Translations under genes and position numbers: made by a program
Notes under the pieces: generated by a model
The model's database searches: none
Seen by the model: only the letters and a program-made list of their open reading frames with translations
What the model was told of the DNA's origin: nothing
Shown: in pieces, positions 1-8,143 of the stretch
Position numbering within the stretch: the stretch's first letter is position 1
Layout: each line of letters starts with the position of its first letter
Assembly (NCBI RefSeq): GCF_024195295.1
Contig: NZ_JAMFTH010000001.1
Coordinates: 806,001-870,000 of the forward strand
DNA length: 64,000 bases
Origin: Gilvimarinus xylanilyticus
Lineage (GTDB): Bacteria > Pseudomonadota > Gammaproteobacteria > Pseudomonadales > Cellvibrionaceae
Direction: 5' to 3'

Positions 1-607
1 TGAGGTTCTGGTGTCCGGACCGGGGGGCATTAAAATCGTTCCGGCCGCCTCTGGCGTGCAGCGCATGGCAGAACTGAGCGCGCAGGAACACGCGGGCTTA
101 ATCAGCGCTTTTAGCGAATTGAGCGATCAGGTTGATATTTTGATTATCGATACCGCTGCAGGTATTTCTGATACGGTCGTCAGCTTTGTACGCGCCGCTA
201 ATGAAGCTTTGGTGGTGGTGTGTGACGAGCCGTCCTCCATTACCGACGCCTACGCATTGATTAAACTGCTTCACAAAGAGCACGGCTTGCAGCGCTTTCG
301 GGTGGTCGCCAATATGACCCGACGCAGCAACGAAGGCCAGCAAATGTTCAACAAGCTCAATGCGGTCTGTGAACGCTTTTTGGAGGTCGCCTTAGAGTAT
401 GTCGGTCAGGTGCCTTTCGATGAAAGTGTACGCAAAGCTGTGCAAAAGCAGAAGGCATTGTTAGAGTTTGCCCCCCACTGCAAAGCGTCGCAGTCGCTGC
501 GTGAGCTGGCCAAACAAGTAGATCGCTGGCCGTTGCCCAGCGCACCGACAGGAAAGCTGGAATTTTTTGTCGAACGATTGCTGCAGGCGGCAGCTTCGGG
601 GTATTGA
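1..607 (+). CDS. flhG: Flagellar number regulator FlhG/FleN (3' part)
   Basis: MinD/ParA-like ATPase that limits flagellar number; in pseudomonads and vibrios it restrains the FleQ/FlrA master regulator at the pole. The gene enters from the left edge: the frame is open from base 2, so about 201 residues are visible and the P-loop lies outside the window. Seen here are the MinD-type switch segment LIIDTAAGISD and the segment VVCDEPSSITDAYALIKLL, both typical of FlhG, followed by the helical C-terminal tail. It ends three bases before fliA, so the two are almost certainly co-transcribed, with flhF expected upstream. Identity is secure; the GTG at base 11 is internal, not the start. Confidence 0.93.
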   Translation, partial: EVLVSGPGGIKIVPAASGVQRMAELSAQEHAGLISAFSELSDQVDILIIDTAAGISDTVVSFVRAANEALVVVCDEPSSITDAYALIKLLHKEHGLQRFRVVANMTRRSNEGQQMFNKLNAVCERFLEVALEYVGQVPFDESVRKAVQKQKALLEFAPHCKASQSLRELAKQVDRWPLPSAPTGKLEFFVERLLQAAASGY

Positions 608-610
608 CCT

Positions 611-1348
611 ATGAATGCGGCAAGTGGATTGGCTATGTACAATGAAACACGAGCGCAAACCAGCGACATTCGAGTTGAAGATTACGCGGGTCTGGTAAAA
701 CGCATCGCCCACCACATGATGCTGAAAATGCCGGCCAGCGTGCAGGTGGATGACCTGATCCAGGCGGGTATGATCGGCCTGCTTGAGGCGGCGCAGAAAT
801 ATGACGGGGGTAAGGGTGCGAGCTTTGAAACCTACGCTGGCATCCGCATTCGCGGCGCTATTGTCGATGAGATGCGGCGCGGCGATTGGGCGCCGCGTTC
901 AGTGCACCGCAATGCCCGCCGGGTGGCCGAAGCCGTCAACCGGGTCGAGGCCCGAGTGGGGCGAGACGCGGATGATAGCGAAGTGGCGGCCGAGCTTGGG
1001 GTTGAGCTGGACGAGTATTACGCAATGCTTCGCGATGCGAACGCCAGCCGCTTATTCAGCTATGAAGAGACATTTGCCGACGATGCCGGCGCCAGCCTGG
1101 CGGGAGAAGGGGATACTTTTGTCAATCCCCAGGATGGCGTGACCCGCGACAGTTTAAAGCAATCCTTAGCTGCGGCGATTGGACAGTTGCCCGAGCGAGA
1201 GAAAATGGTGTTGGCGCTCTATTACGATCAAGAGCTAAACCTTAAAGAGATTGGTCAAATATTAGGCGTCAGTGAGTCGCGGGTCAGTCAAATCCACTCT
1301 CAGGCGGCGGCGCGGTTGCGCGCGCGTATGAGTGACTGGACACACTAG
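611..1348 (+). CDS. fliA: Flagellar sigma factor FliA (sigma28)
   Basis: RNA polymerase sigma factor that transcribes late flagellar and chemotaxis genes and is held back by FlgM. The 245-residue protein has normal length. Region 2 (about residues 25-110) carries VQVDDLIQAGMIGLLEA, region 3 follows, and region 4 near the C-terminus has the helix-turn-helix LKEIGQILGVSESRVSQI. The ATG at 611 is chosen because the opening MNAASGLAMY resembles the start of Pseudomonas FliA; the ATG at 635 is an alternative, and neither has a strong ribosome site. It follows flhG by three bases. A sigma28-type promoter lies about 240 bases downstream, before cheY, so its product probably drives the next operon. 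Confidence 0.97.
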   Translation: MNAASGLAMYNETRAQTSDIRVEDYAGLVKRIAHHMMLKMPASVQVDDLIQAGMIGLLEAAQKYDGGKGASFETYAGIRIRGAIVDEMRRGDWAPRSVHRNARRVAEAVNRVEARVGRDADDSEVAAELGVELDEYYAMLRDANASRLFSYEETFADDAGASLAGEGDTFVNPQDGVTRDSLKQSLAAAIGQLPEREKMVLALYYDQELNLKEIGQILGVSESRVSQIHSQAAARLRARMSDWTH

Positions 1349-1718
1349 CGGGGTCTATCCTCTTCAGCCCGGGCCTTGCGTGTAAGGACAGAGCGCCTTC
1401 AATTTTACTAGGCGGGGCATAGCGACATGGGGAAGGGCGCTCTTTTGAGTGAGGCGCCGGGCTCCAGAGGCCGTCAATTGCCTAAAAAGCGCACAATGCT
1501 GGACTATTTTTCTGACCACTAAGTGAATCCTGTGGACTCTGCAAGATCGTCGGAGATTAAGTAAAAGTTCCTTTATATTGACCCCGGGGCTAAATCCCAG
1601 TACTTTTCCGCCGATAACGCGGTAAGCGTCACACATACATCTGATTCTGGCATTAGCCGAATCAGCCACTAGACTGAGAGTAAACCAGACTTCCCTGTTG
1701 GGTGAGACGGAGGCAGCA
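1349..1718 (+). other. fliA-cheY intergenic region
   Basis: 370 bases without a convincing gene. It holds a sigma28-type promoter (1591-1617) and, at its end, the cheY ribosome site GGAGG (1709-1713). A loose inverted pair, GAGCGCC near 1390 and GGGCGCTC followed by TTTT near 1440, could be a weak terminator for fliA, but its loop is about 40 bases and I do not rely on it. Confidence 0.6.
1591..1617 (+). promoter_or_regulatory. sigma28 (FliA) promoter for the cheY operon
   Basis: TAAATCCC (1591-1598), an 11-base spacer, then GCCGATAA (1610-1617). The enterobacterial sigma28 consensus is TAAAGTTT-N11-GCCGATAA, so the -10 is perfect, the TAAA core of the -35 is kept and the spacing is exact. 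It lies about 100 bases before cheY, directly downstream of fliA. Confidence 0.85.
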
Positions 1719-2102
1719 TTGGATAAAAATATGAAGATTCTTATTGTCGATGACTTTTCGACAATGCGACGGATCATTAAGAACCTACTGAGAGATCTCG
1801 GGTTTAACAATACCCACGAGGCAGACGATGGTCTTACCGCCTTGCCAATGCTCAAAGGGGGTGGTTTCGATTTCTTAATTACCGACTGGAACATGCCGGG
1901 CATGAGCGGGATTGATCTGCTTAAGGCCGTACGTGCCGATTCCAGCCTGGCTTCTCTGCCGGTGCTTATGGTCACGGCTGAAGCCAAGCGCGACCAAATC
2001 GTCGAAGCTGCTCAGGCCGGTGTCAACGGATACGTGGTAAAACCTTTTACCGCAGCAGCACTGAAAGAAAAGATCGAAAAGATTTTCGAACGGGTAGGTT
2101 AG
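1719..2102 (+). CDS. cheY: Chemotaxis response regulator CheY
   Basis: Single receiver domain of 127 residues; phosphorylated by CheA, it binds the flagellar switch (FliM) to change rotation. Seen: the acidic pair D11-D12, phospho-acceptor D56 in ITDWNMPG, T86 in MVTAEAK and K108 in VVKPF. The start is taken as the TTG at 1719 ([12 protein letters not shown]) because GGAGG at 1709-1713 sits five bases before it; the ATG at 1731 would put that site too far away. It heads the cheY-cheZ-cheA run behind the sigma28 promoter. The motif KNLLRDLGF is typical of the flagellar CheY of Pseudomonas, Vibrio and Shewanella, not of array-independent receivers. Confidence 0.97.
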   Translation: MDKNMKILIVDDFSTMRRIIKNLLRDLGFNNTHEADDGLTALPMLKGGGFDFLITDWNMPGMSGIDLLKAVRADSSLASLPVLMVTAEAKRDQIVEAAQAGVNGYVVKPFTAAALKEKIEKIFERVG

Positions 2103-2128
2103 TACCACCATAACAATAAGGCGCGGCC

Positions 2129-2923
2129 ATGACTTCCGAAACCCAAGCACACGACAATCAACTGTTTGTCAAAGATCTGCAAGAAAGTGCCAGTTTGCTG
2201 GTGGAAAAGCTGCAGGGTAATGATTACGACGAGGCCGCACGCCTTATTCACAGTATTGTCGAGTCTCGCGATAAGCACCTGTATCAGTCTGTGGGGCGCC
2301 TCACCCGTGGCCTGCACAGTGCGATAGTTAATTTTAATGTCGATGGCGATTTGAGCAAAGAGCCCCCCGAGGTCGACCGTTCGGAAATCCGCGATGCCAC
2401 CGACCGACTTAAATACGTCATTGAACTCACCCAAAGCGCCGCCGATAAAACCATGGATATGGTGGAGGAGGCAGCGCCTATTGCGATGAACCTCGGTCAG
2501 GAAGCGAGCGCTCTGCGAACTGAGTGGGGGCGTTTGCAAACCGGCGAGATGAGTGCCGATGAATTTCGCTCTTTATATACCCGCATGGAAGATTTTTTGG
2601 GTCAAATGGAGAGCGGTACCGACCAGCTGGGCAAGAATTTGCAGGAAATTATTCTGGAACAGGGGTTCCAGGATTTGACCGGGCAAGTATTGAAGCGGGT
2701 CATGGGGTTAATTACTGAGGTTGAGCAAGATTTGCTCAGTCTTGTGCGTATCGCGGGCCAAGTAGAAGAAATTACAGGTTTGCACGTAGAAGCCGATAAC
2801 GAAGGTAAAGCGCGGGTTGTTGAGAAAAGCAGCGGTGAAGGTCCTCAGATCAATAAGGATCAGGCCGATGTGGTCTCCAGCCAGGATGAAGTTGACGATT
2901 TACTTTCCAGTCTCGGTTTTTAG
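2129..2923 (+). CDS. cheZ: CheY-P phosphatase CheZ
   Basis: Dephosphorylates CheY-P and so ends the chemotactic signal. The 264-residue length fits the longer Pseudomonas form rather than the 214 residues of E. coli. The long helical hairpin carries the active-site segment FQDLTGQVLKRVM with D182 and the catalytic glutamine Q186. The C-terminal peptide SSQDEVDDLLSSLGF is the conserved CheY-docking tail, joined by a flexible stretch rich in charged residues (about 225-248). It lies 26 bases after cheY and 11 before cheA. Similar acidic LL motifs recur in the neighbouring CheA linker. Confidence 0.96.
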   Translation: MTSETQAHDNQLFVKDLQESASLLVEKLQGNDYDEAARLIHSIVESRDKHLYQSVGRLTRGLHSAIVNFNVDGDLSKEPPEVDRSEIRDATDRLKYVIELTQSAADKTMDMVEEAAPIAMNLGQEASALRTEWGRLQTGEMSADEFRSLYTRMEDFLGQMESGTDQLGKNLQEIILEQGFQDLTGQVLKRVMGLITEVEQDLLSLVRIAGQVEEITGLHVEADNEGKARVVEKSSGEGPQINKDQADVVSSQDEVDDLLSSLGF

Positions 2924-2934
2924 AGGAATATTGC

Positions 2935-5172
2935 ATGGGTTTCGGTGACGACGAAGATATTCTCCAGGATTTTCTGGTTGAAGCAGGTGAGATTCTGGAA
3001 AATCTGTCGGAACAGCTGGTCGAGCTGGAGCGTCGCCCCGATGACCGCGACTTGTTAAACGCCATATTCCGGGGTTTTCATACCGTAAAGGGCGGGGCGG
3101 GTTTTTTGCAGTTGACGGCCATGGTGGAGTGTTGCCATGTGACCGAAAACCTCTTTGATATCTTGCGCAACGGCAAGCGCGACGTCACCTCCGAACTTAT
3201 GGACGTGGTGCTCGAAGCGCTGGATGTGGTTAACGAGCAATTTGATCAGGTATCCCGAGGCGAAGACTTGGCGGATCCTGCCCCTGAGTTAATTCAGGCA
3301 TTAGAAAAGCTTGTCGCCTGCGAAGATCTGCAGGAAGGAACGGTATCGAGCGAGCCTTCAGAGCAATCCTCCGCGTCTAAATCTGCCGACGCAAGCGACA
3401 CGACCAGCCCCCGTTCACCGAGCACCGTGCGCGGCTCGAGTGATATTTCTGATCAGGAATTTAACGATCTACTGGATGCGCTTGCTGACGAGGGCGAGTC
3501 TGCTCAGACATCGGCTGGTGCGAGTATGCAGCAAGCCGGCAGTGATGATATTTCCGAGGATGAGTTTGAAGCGCTGCTGGATCAGTTGCACGGTCAGGGG
3601 CAGGCGCCGGCCGGGCAGGCGACGGCGCAACCGCAAGACTCTAAATCTGACGATATCTCGGACGATGAATTTGAGGCCCTATTGGATGAATTGCACGGCA
3701 AGGGCAAAGCACCCAGCGCAAGTGCAGCTCAGCCGACGGGCGCTGAGAATAAAACACAGGATGATCAAGCATCCACCGACTCTATCAGTGACGATGAGTT
3801 CGAGAATCTGTTAGACCAACTTCATGGCAAGGGTAAAGGGCCGGGTGTCGCCAACCCCGCGTCTGAAACGCCAAATTCCAAGCCCGCCACGGCTCCAGCT
3901 TCTGCGCCCCAAAAAGCTGGCGAGACGGCTGTTTCCCCGCCACAAAAAACGCCTGCGGGTTCGAAACCGCGACCTGAGCGTGAGGCAGGTGCTGCGCAAA
4001 TCGAATCTTCTGTGCGTGTCGACACCCAGCGCCTCGATGACATTATGAATATGGTGGGTGAACTGGTATTGGTCCGCAACCGACTCGTTCGCTTAGGCGA
4101 TAGTGCGCAGAACGAAGCACTGAGTAAAGCGGTCGCCAATTTGGATGTGGTGACCGCCGATCTGCAGTCGTCGGTCATGAAAACCCGCATGCAACCGATT
4201 AAAAAAGTCTTTGGTCGCTTCCCCCGAGTGGTTCGCGATCTCGCCCGCAGCTTAAAAAAGGAGATTAATTTAGAGCTGGTCGGCGAAGACACTGATTTGG
4301 ATAAGAATCTGGTCGAAGCACTCGCCGACCCTTTGGTTCACTTGGTCAGAAACTCGGTCGACCATGGTATCGAGTTGCCCGATGTACGTGAGGCCAATGG
4401 TAAGCCGCGCCAGGGGTCGGTGATTTTGGCGGCCGAGCAAGAGGGTGACCATATACTCTTGTCGATCACCGATGACGGCGCGGGCATGGATCCCGATAAG
4501 CTCCGTCAGATAGCCGTTGATAAAGGTGTTTACGACGAAGATACCGTGCGTCGCCTGTCGGACAGCGAGGCTTACGATTTAATCTTTGCCCCTGGGTTTT
4601 CCACCAAAAAAGAAATATCTGATGTCTCGGGTCGAGGCGTAGGTATGGATGTGGTAAAAACCAAAATTACCCAGTTAAACGGCTCCATTGAAATTGAATC
4701 CAATCTTGGGAAAGGCACGCGTTTTAATATTAAAGTGCCTTTGACCTTGGCGATTATGCCAACCTTGATGATTATGTTGGGCGGCCAAACCTTTGCCTTG
4801 CCGCTGGTCAGTGTGAATGAAATCTTTCATATGAATCTGCGTAAGTCTCACAGGGTCGACGGACAGGAATGTGTGGCCATACGCGATCAGGCCATTCCCA
4901 TTTTCTATTTGCGCAACTGGTTGGTGTCAGGCAGTCCGGTTTCGGCAGAGACGATGGAAGAGGGGCATGTTGTCATTGTTTCAGTGGGCACTCGTCGCGT
5001 GGGATTTGTTGTTGATCAGTTGATCGGTCAGGAAGAGGTGGTAATCAAGCCTTTGGGGAAAATGCTGCAAGGCACGCCCGGCATGGCGGGCGCGACTATT
5101 ACCGGCGATGGTACTATGGCGCTTATTCTAGACGTGCCCAGTTTACTTAATTTTTACTCCGGTTCTGCCTAG
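2935..5172 (+). CDS. cheA: Chemotaxis histidine kinase CheA
   Basis: Autophosphorylating kinase of the receptor array; passes phosphate to CheY and CheB. Domains in order: P1 (Hpt) about 1-125 with phosphorylated H49 in FRGFHTVKGGAGF; a long low-complexity linker about 125-355; P3 dimerisation helix opening with VRVDTQRLDDIMNMVGEL; P4 ATPase with LVHLVRNSVDHGIE and DDGAGMD; P5 CheW-like domain near the C-terminus (TFALPLVSVNEIFHM). No canonical P2 (CheY-binding) domain is recognisable. In its place the linker holds four copies of an acidic motif like ISDDEFEALLDELHG. The 745-residue length is large for CheA but similar to the Pseudomonas cluster I kinase. Confidence 0.97.
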   Translation: MGFGDDEDILQDFLVEAGEILENLSEQLVELERRPDDRDLLNAIFRGFHTVKGGAGFLQLTAMVECCHVTENLFDILRNGKRDVTSELMDVVLEALDVVNEQFDQVSRGEDLADPAPELIQALEKLVACEDLQEGTVSSEPSEQSSASKSADASDTTSPRSPSTVRGSSDISDQEFNDLLDALADEGESAQTSAGASMQQAGSDDISEDEFEALLDQLHGQGQAPAGQATAQPQDSKSDDISDDEFEALLDELHGKGKAPSASAAQPTGAENKTQDDQASTDSISDDEFENLLDQLHGKGKGPGVANPASETPNSKPATAPASAPQKAGETAVSPPQKTPAGSKPRPEREAGAAQIESSVRVDTQRLDDIMNMVGELVLVRNRLVRLGDSAQNEALSKAVANLDVVTADLQSSVMKTRMQPIKKVFGRFPRVVRDLARSLKKEINLELVGEDTDLDKNLVEALADPLVHLVRNSVDHGIELPDVREANGKPRQGSVILAAEQEGDHILLSITDDGAGMDPDKLRQIAVDKGVYDEDTVRRLSDSEAYDLIFAPGFSTKKEISDVSGRGVGMDVVKTKITQLNGSIEIESNLGKGTRFNIKVPLTLAIMPTLMIMLGGQTFALPLVSVNEIFHMNLRKSHRVDGQECVAIRDQAIPIFYLRNWLVSGSPVSAETMEEGHVVIVSVGTRRVGFVVDQLIGQEEVVIKPLGKMLQGTPGMAGATITGDGTMALILDVPSLLNFYSGSA
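3439..3840 (+). repeat. Four acidic helix motifs in the CheA linker
   Basis: Four imperfect copies begin at codons near 3439, 3541, 3646 and 3775 (residues about 169, 203, 238 and 281): SDISDQEFNDLLDALADEG, DDISEDEFEALLDQLHGQG, DDISDDEFEALLDELHGKG and DSISDDEFENLLDQLHGKG. They are separated by Ala/Pro/Gln/Ser-rich spacers of varying length. Codon choice differs between copies, so this is conserved protein sequence rather than recent DNA duplication. The core resembles the CheZ C-terminal tail. Confidence 0.9.
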
Positions 5173-5299
5173 TGAGTGAACAGAGCGGCGTTGGTGCAGG
5201 TTTACATTGGTCGGGTTTGCACGGTAACGGCCAGATACATAATGTTTGTGCAGGCAACCCTAGTAAACGGAGTTGATGCCGATAAATTGGAGAGCCAGC

Positions 5300-6379
5300 A
5301 TGCCCGTCCGGGTTTTAATTGTTGATGATTCGCATTTTTTTCAAACTCGTCTGAAAGATATCATCAGTCAGAACCCCAGCCTCAAGGTCATTGGTGTTGC
5401 CAGTAACGGTCAGGAAGGGGTTCAGAAAGCGCGTGAATTAAAACCAGACATTATCACCATGGACTTTGAAATGCCGGTGATGGATGGCGTTACCGCCGTG
5501 CGCCAGATTATGGCTGATAACCCCACGCCGATTTTAATGTTCTCGTCCCTGACCTACGAAGGGGCGAGGATTACCCTGGATGCGCTGGACGCCGGGGCGT
5601 TGGATTTTATTCCCAAAGATTTTGCCGAAGTTTCGCGCAATGCCATAGGCTTGACGCAAAAGCTGCACGAGCGCTTGCTAAGCCTGGCCCGTCAGGGTAG
5701 TAAGCCCGCCTCTGAGCCTGTACCGCGACCGGTAAAACCCGCTGTAGACTTCACCCGTAAGTCGGCCCCCGTCCCGCCTCGGGCGACGCCAAGTCCGTCC
5801 CGGCCTGCGGCTAAGCCGCGAGTTTTGATTATCGGGGCATCCACGGGTGGGCCTGTGGCGCTGACCGAGGTGCTAACCAAACTGCCAGCGCAATTCTCTG
5901 TACCTATCGTATTGGTTCAGCACATGCCCGAGAGTTTTACCAAAGCTTTTGCCGAGCGATTAAATCGTCTTTGTCGAATTGAGGTGCGCGAAGCGGTCGA
6001 TGGCGACATCTTGCGACCCGGTCTGGCGTTATTGGCCCCCGGTGGTAAGCAGTTAATGCTGGATAAACGTGGCTCGGGGCAGGTCCGGGTTATTGAGGAT
6101 GATGCCCGGGTCAGCTACAAACCCTGTTTGGATATCACCTTTGGCTCGGCGGCCAACACTTATGGTGATCGGGTGCTGGGCGTTGTGCTAACCGGTATGG
6201 GGTCCGACGGCTGCAAAGGCGCCGAGCTGCTCAAGCAGCGCGGCGCCCGGATATGGAGCCAGGATCAGGCGAGCAGTGTTATTTACGGAATGCCCATGGC
6301 CGTTGTCCGTGCGGGGCTAACCGATAAAGTTCTGGCGTTAAAAGATATTGGTAACAGCCTTGCCAGTGAGGTGGGGTGA
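5300..6379 (+). CDS. cheB: Protein-glutamate methylesterase CheB
   Basis: Removes methyl groups from chemoreceptors (and deamidates them) for adaptation. The receiver domain is about 1-120 with D9-D10 and phospho-acceptor D55 (ITMDFEMPV). A proline/serine-rich linker runs about 133-172. The catalytic domain carries S181 (IIGASTGGP), H208 (VQHMP) and D303 (LTGMGSDG). The start is set at the ATG at 5300 (MPVRVLIVDD) because GGAGAG lies five to six bases upstream and the family begins this way; TTG 5273 and ATG 5276 in the same frame are weaker. Its stop overlaps the motC start by one base. No cheR is in the window, so the methyltransferase must lie elsewhere. Confidence 0.96.
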   Translation: MPVRVLIVDDSHFFQTRLKDIISQNPSLKVIGVASNGQEGVQKARELKPDIITMDFEMPVMDGVTAVRQIMADNPTPILMFSSLTYEGARITLDALDAGALDFIPKDFAEVSRNAIGLTQKLHERLLSLARQGSKPASEPVPRPVKPAVDFTRKSAPVPPRATPSPSRPAAKPRVLIIGASTGGPVALTEVLTKLPAQFSVPIVLVQHMPESFTKAFAERLNRLCRIEVREAVDGDILRPGLALLAPGGKQLMLDKRGSGQVRVIEDDARVSYKPCLDITFGSAANTYGDRVLGVVLTGMGSDGCKGAELLKQRGARIWSQDQASSVIYGMPMAVVRAGLTDKVLALKDIGNSLASEVG

Positions 6380-7119
6380 TGGATCTGCTCAGCATTATCG
6401 GGGTTATTATCGGTTTCGCGGCAATTATCGGCGGAAACTTTATTGAAGGTGGCTCGCTTTCTTCTCTGGTGAATTTTCCCGCCGCTTTTATTGTGTTTGG
6501 CGGCACCATTGGCGCGGCATTACTGCAAACCCCTAAAGAGTGCCTTTCTCGGGCACTGAGTATTTTTCCGTGGGTCTTTAATCCTCCTGACGTGGAGTTT
6601 TCACAGGGCGTGCGTAAAATTACCCAATGGTCCGAGATTGCGCGTAAAGAAGGCCTGTTGGGTTTAGAGCGCCTTGCAGAAGAAGAAAAGGACCCTTTCG
6701 CTCGCAAAGGCCTTGAGTTGATGATCGACGGCAACACTCCCGAAACCATTCATCGGGTGCTGGAAGCCGATATGCTTTTGCACGAGCAGCAACAAATGGA
6801 TGCGGTTCGTGTTTACGAGAGTATGGGAGGTTACTCGCCGACCATTGGTATTATTGGCGCGGTCATGGGGTTGATTCACGTTATGCGCAATCTCGCCGAT
6901 CCCGAGCAATTGGGGCCGGGCATCGCCGTGGCCTTTGTCGCGACTATTTACGGTGTCGCCCTGGCGAATTTATTCCTGTTGCCCATTGCCAATAAGTTGC
7001 GCCAGTGTGTGGATAAGCAAAGCCGTTACCGCGAACTGTTTATTGAGGGGTTTATGGGCGTAGCCGATGGCGAAAACCCCCGGGCGATTGAAATTAAACT
7101 TAACGGTTACCTAAGGTAG
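6379..7119 (+). CDS. motC: Flagellar motor stator protein MotC (MotA family)
   Basis: Inner-membrane proton channel subunit of the flagellar stator. Four hydrophobic segments are visible (about 1-22, 30-52, 145-168 and 178-200), with a large cytoplasmic loop between the second and third that bears the charged residues contacting FliG. The segment GYSPTIGIIGAVMGLIHVM is characteristic of MotA. The ATG at 6379 overlaps the cheB stop by one base and is preceded by a G-rich ribosome site (GAGGTGGGG). The pairing with MotD and position after cheB match the motCD genes of the pseudomonad chemotaxis cluster, distinct from a separate motAB pair. Confidence 0.95.
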   Translation: MDLLSIIGVIIGFAAIIGGNFIEGGSLSSLVNFPAAFIVFGGTIGAALLQTPKECLSRALSIFPWVFNPPDVEFSQGVRKITQWSEIARKEGLLGLERLAEEEKDPFARKGLELMIDGNTPETIHRVLEADMLLHEQQQMDAVRVYESMGGYSPTIGIIGAVMGLIHVMRNLADPEQLGPGIAVAFVATIYGVALANLFLLPIANKLRQCVDKQSRYRELFIEGFMGVADGENPRAIEIKLNGYLR

Positions 7120-7130
7120 AGGAGGTAGTC

Positions 7131-8039
7131 GTGAGGCGTCGCCGCTCCTCGGAATTGAAGGTTAACCACGAGCGCTGGCTGGTTTCCTACGCGGATTTTA
7201 TTACCTTGCTGTTCGCTTTTTTCGTGGTTATGTACTCCATTTCCCAAGTGAATGAGGGGAAGTACCGGGTGCTTTCTGAAACCCTGGATAAAGCCTTTAA
7301 AAGCCAGCCTCAATCCGCGTTACCTATACAGACGGGGGTGCCGGCGCGGGTGTCTGATCCGGGGGTGATCGACTCAGCTTCGGCGTTTAATTCTGGCAAC
7401 CTTCCCGATCTTGAACAGGAGTTTCGCGAATCGTTTGAGTCTTTGCTTGATAGCGACTTAATGTACATTTCCAGCAATGAATTGTGGCTGCAGGTTGAGC
7501 TGCGCGATGAGATTTTGTTCGACTCGGGCAGTGCCCAGGTGAGTGAGCGAGCGCAACAAATATTTACATCGGTCGCCGATATTTTACGCGATACGCCCAA
7601 CCCGATTCAGATAGAAGGGTTTACCGATAACTTACCCATCAGAACCTCGCAATTTCCCAGTAATTGGGAGCTCTCGGCCGCTCGCGCCAGCGCCATCGTA
7701 AAATGGATGGCCGCGCAGGGAGTGGCGCCTACGCGCCTGGCCGCTGTTGGTTACGGTGAATACCAACCGGTCGCCTCCAACGACACCCCCGAGGGGCGCG
7801 CCCAAAATCGGCGGGTGGCGGTGATGATTGCCCGGGATCAGCAGGCGCGGCCTCTACGATCATTACAGAATTTACCTGAGAGCGAGGCGCAGGCAATGGC
7901 GCGGGAAGTTGAAGTTTCGCCTGAAGTTTTGCCCCCGGCTGCCGATACCGAAGACAGTAATGGCATTGAAGCGGTAGAAATGGACAATGGCAATTTGTTG
8001 TTCAGTAGCGATCCCGAGTTGCCCCGCAATGGCCAATAA
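7131..8039 (+). CDS. motD: Flagellar motor stator protein MotD (MotB family)
   Basis: Anchors the stator to peptidoglycan and lines the proton channel. A basic N-terminus (RRRRS) precedes one membrane segment containing the essential channel aspartate D22 in WLVSYADFITLLF. The OmpA-like peptidoglycan-binding domain (about 120-240) has IEGFTDNLPI and NWELSAARA. A disordered acidic tail of about 55 residues follows. The GTG start at 7131 is supported by GAGGAGG just upstream. It follows motC by eleven bases. About 100 bases separate it from parC, so a weak additional promoter there is possible. Confidence 0.95.
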   Translation: MRRRRSSELKVNHERWLVSYADFITLLFAFFVVMYSISQVNEGKYRVLSETLDKAFKSQPQSALPIQTGVPARVSDPGVIDSASAFNSGNLPDLEQEFRESFESLLDSDLMYISSNELWLQVELRDEILFDSGSAQVSERAQQIFTSVADILRDTPNPIQIEGFTDNLPIRTSQFPSNWELSAARASAIVKWMAAQGVAPTRLAAVGYGEYQPVASNDTPEGRAQNRRVAVMIARDQQARPLRSLQNLPESEAQAMAREVEVSPEVLPPAADTEDSNGIEAVEMDNGNLLFSSDPELPRNGQ

Positions 8040-8143
8040 GTTCACCCCGTGGCTATGGGTATAAAACTTGCTGTGCACTGGGGAAACCGGGATTAAGGTG
8101 AAGTTTTCCCAAGTATTACGATTATTTGACGCTGGAGTCACAA

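Noticed and set aside
1390-1450. GAGCGCC/GGGCGCTC pair as a fliA terminator
   Set aside because: Loop of about 40 bases and a short T-run make it too weak to call.
3439-3840. CheA repeats considered as a CRISPR-like or DNA-level repeat array
   Set aside because: Copies differ at the DNA level and are in frame; spacing is irregular. They are protein motifs.
5172-5276. 34-codon GTG reading frame between cheA and cheB, starting on the cheA stop
   Set aside because: No ribosome site, no hydrophobic or conserved-looking segment, and it ends just where the cheB ribosome-site region begins; most likely chance.
8040-8143. TATAAA near 8060 as a promoter for parC
   Set aside because: No -35 at a usable distance and the gene fits read-through from motD.
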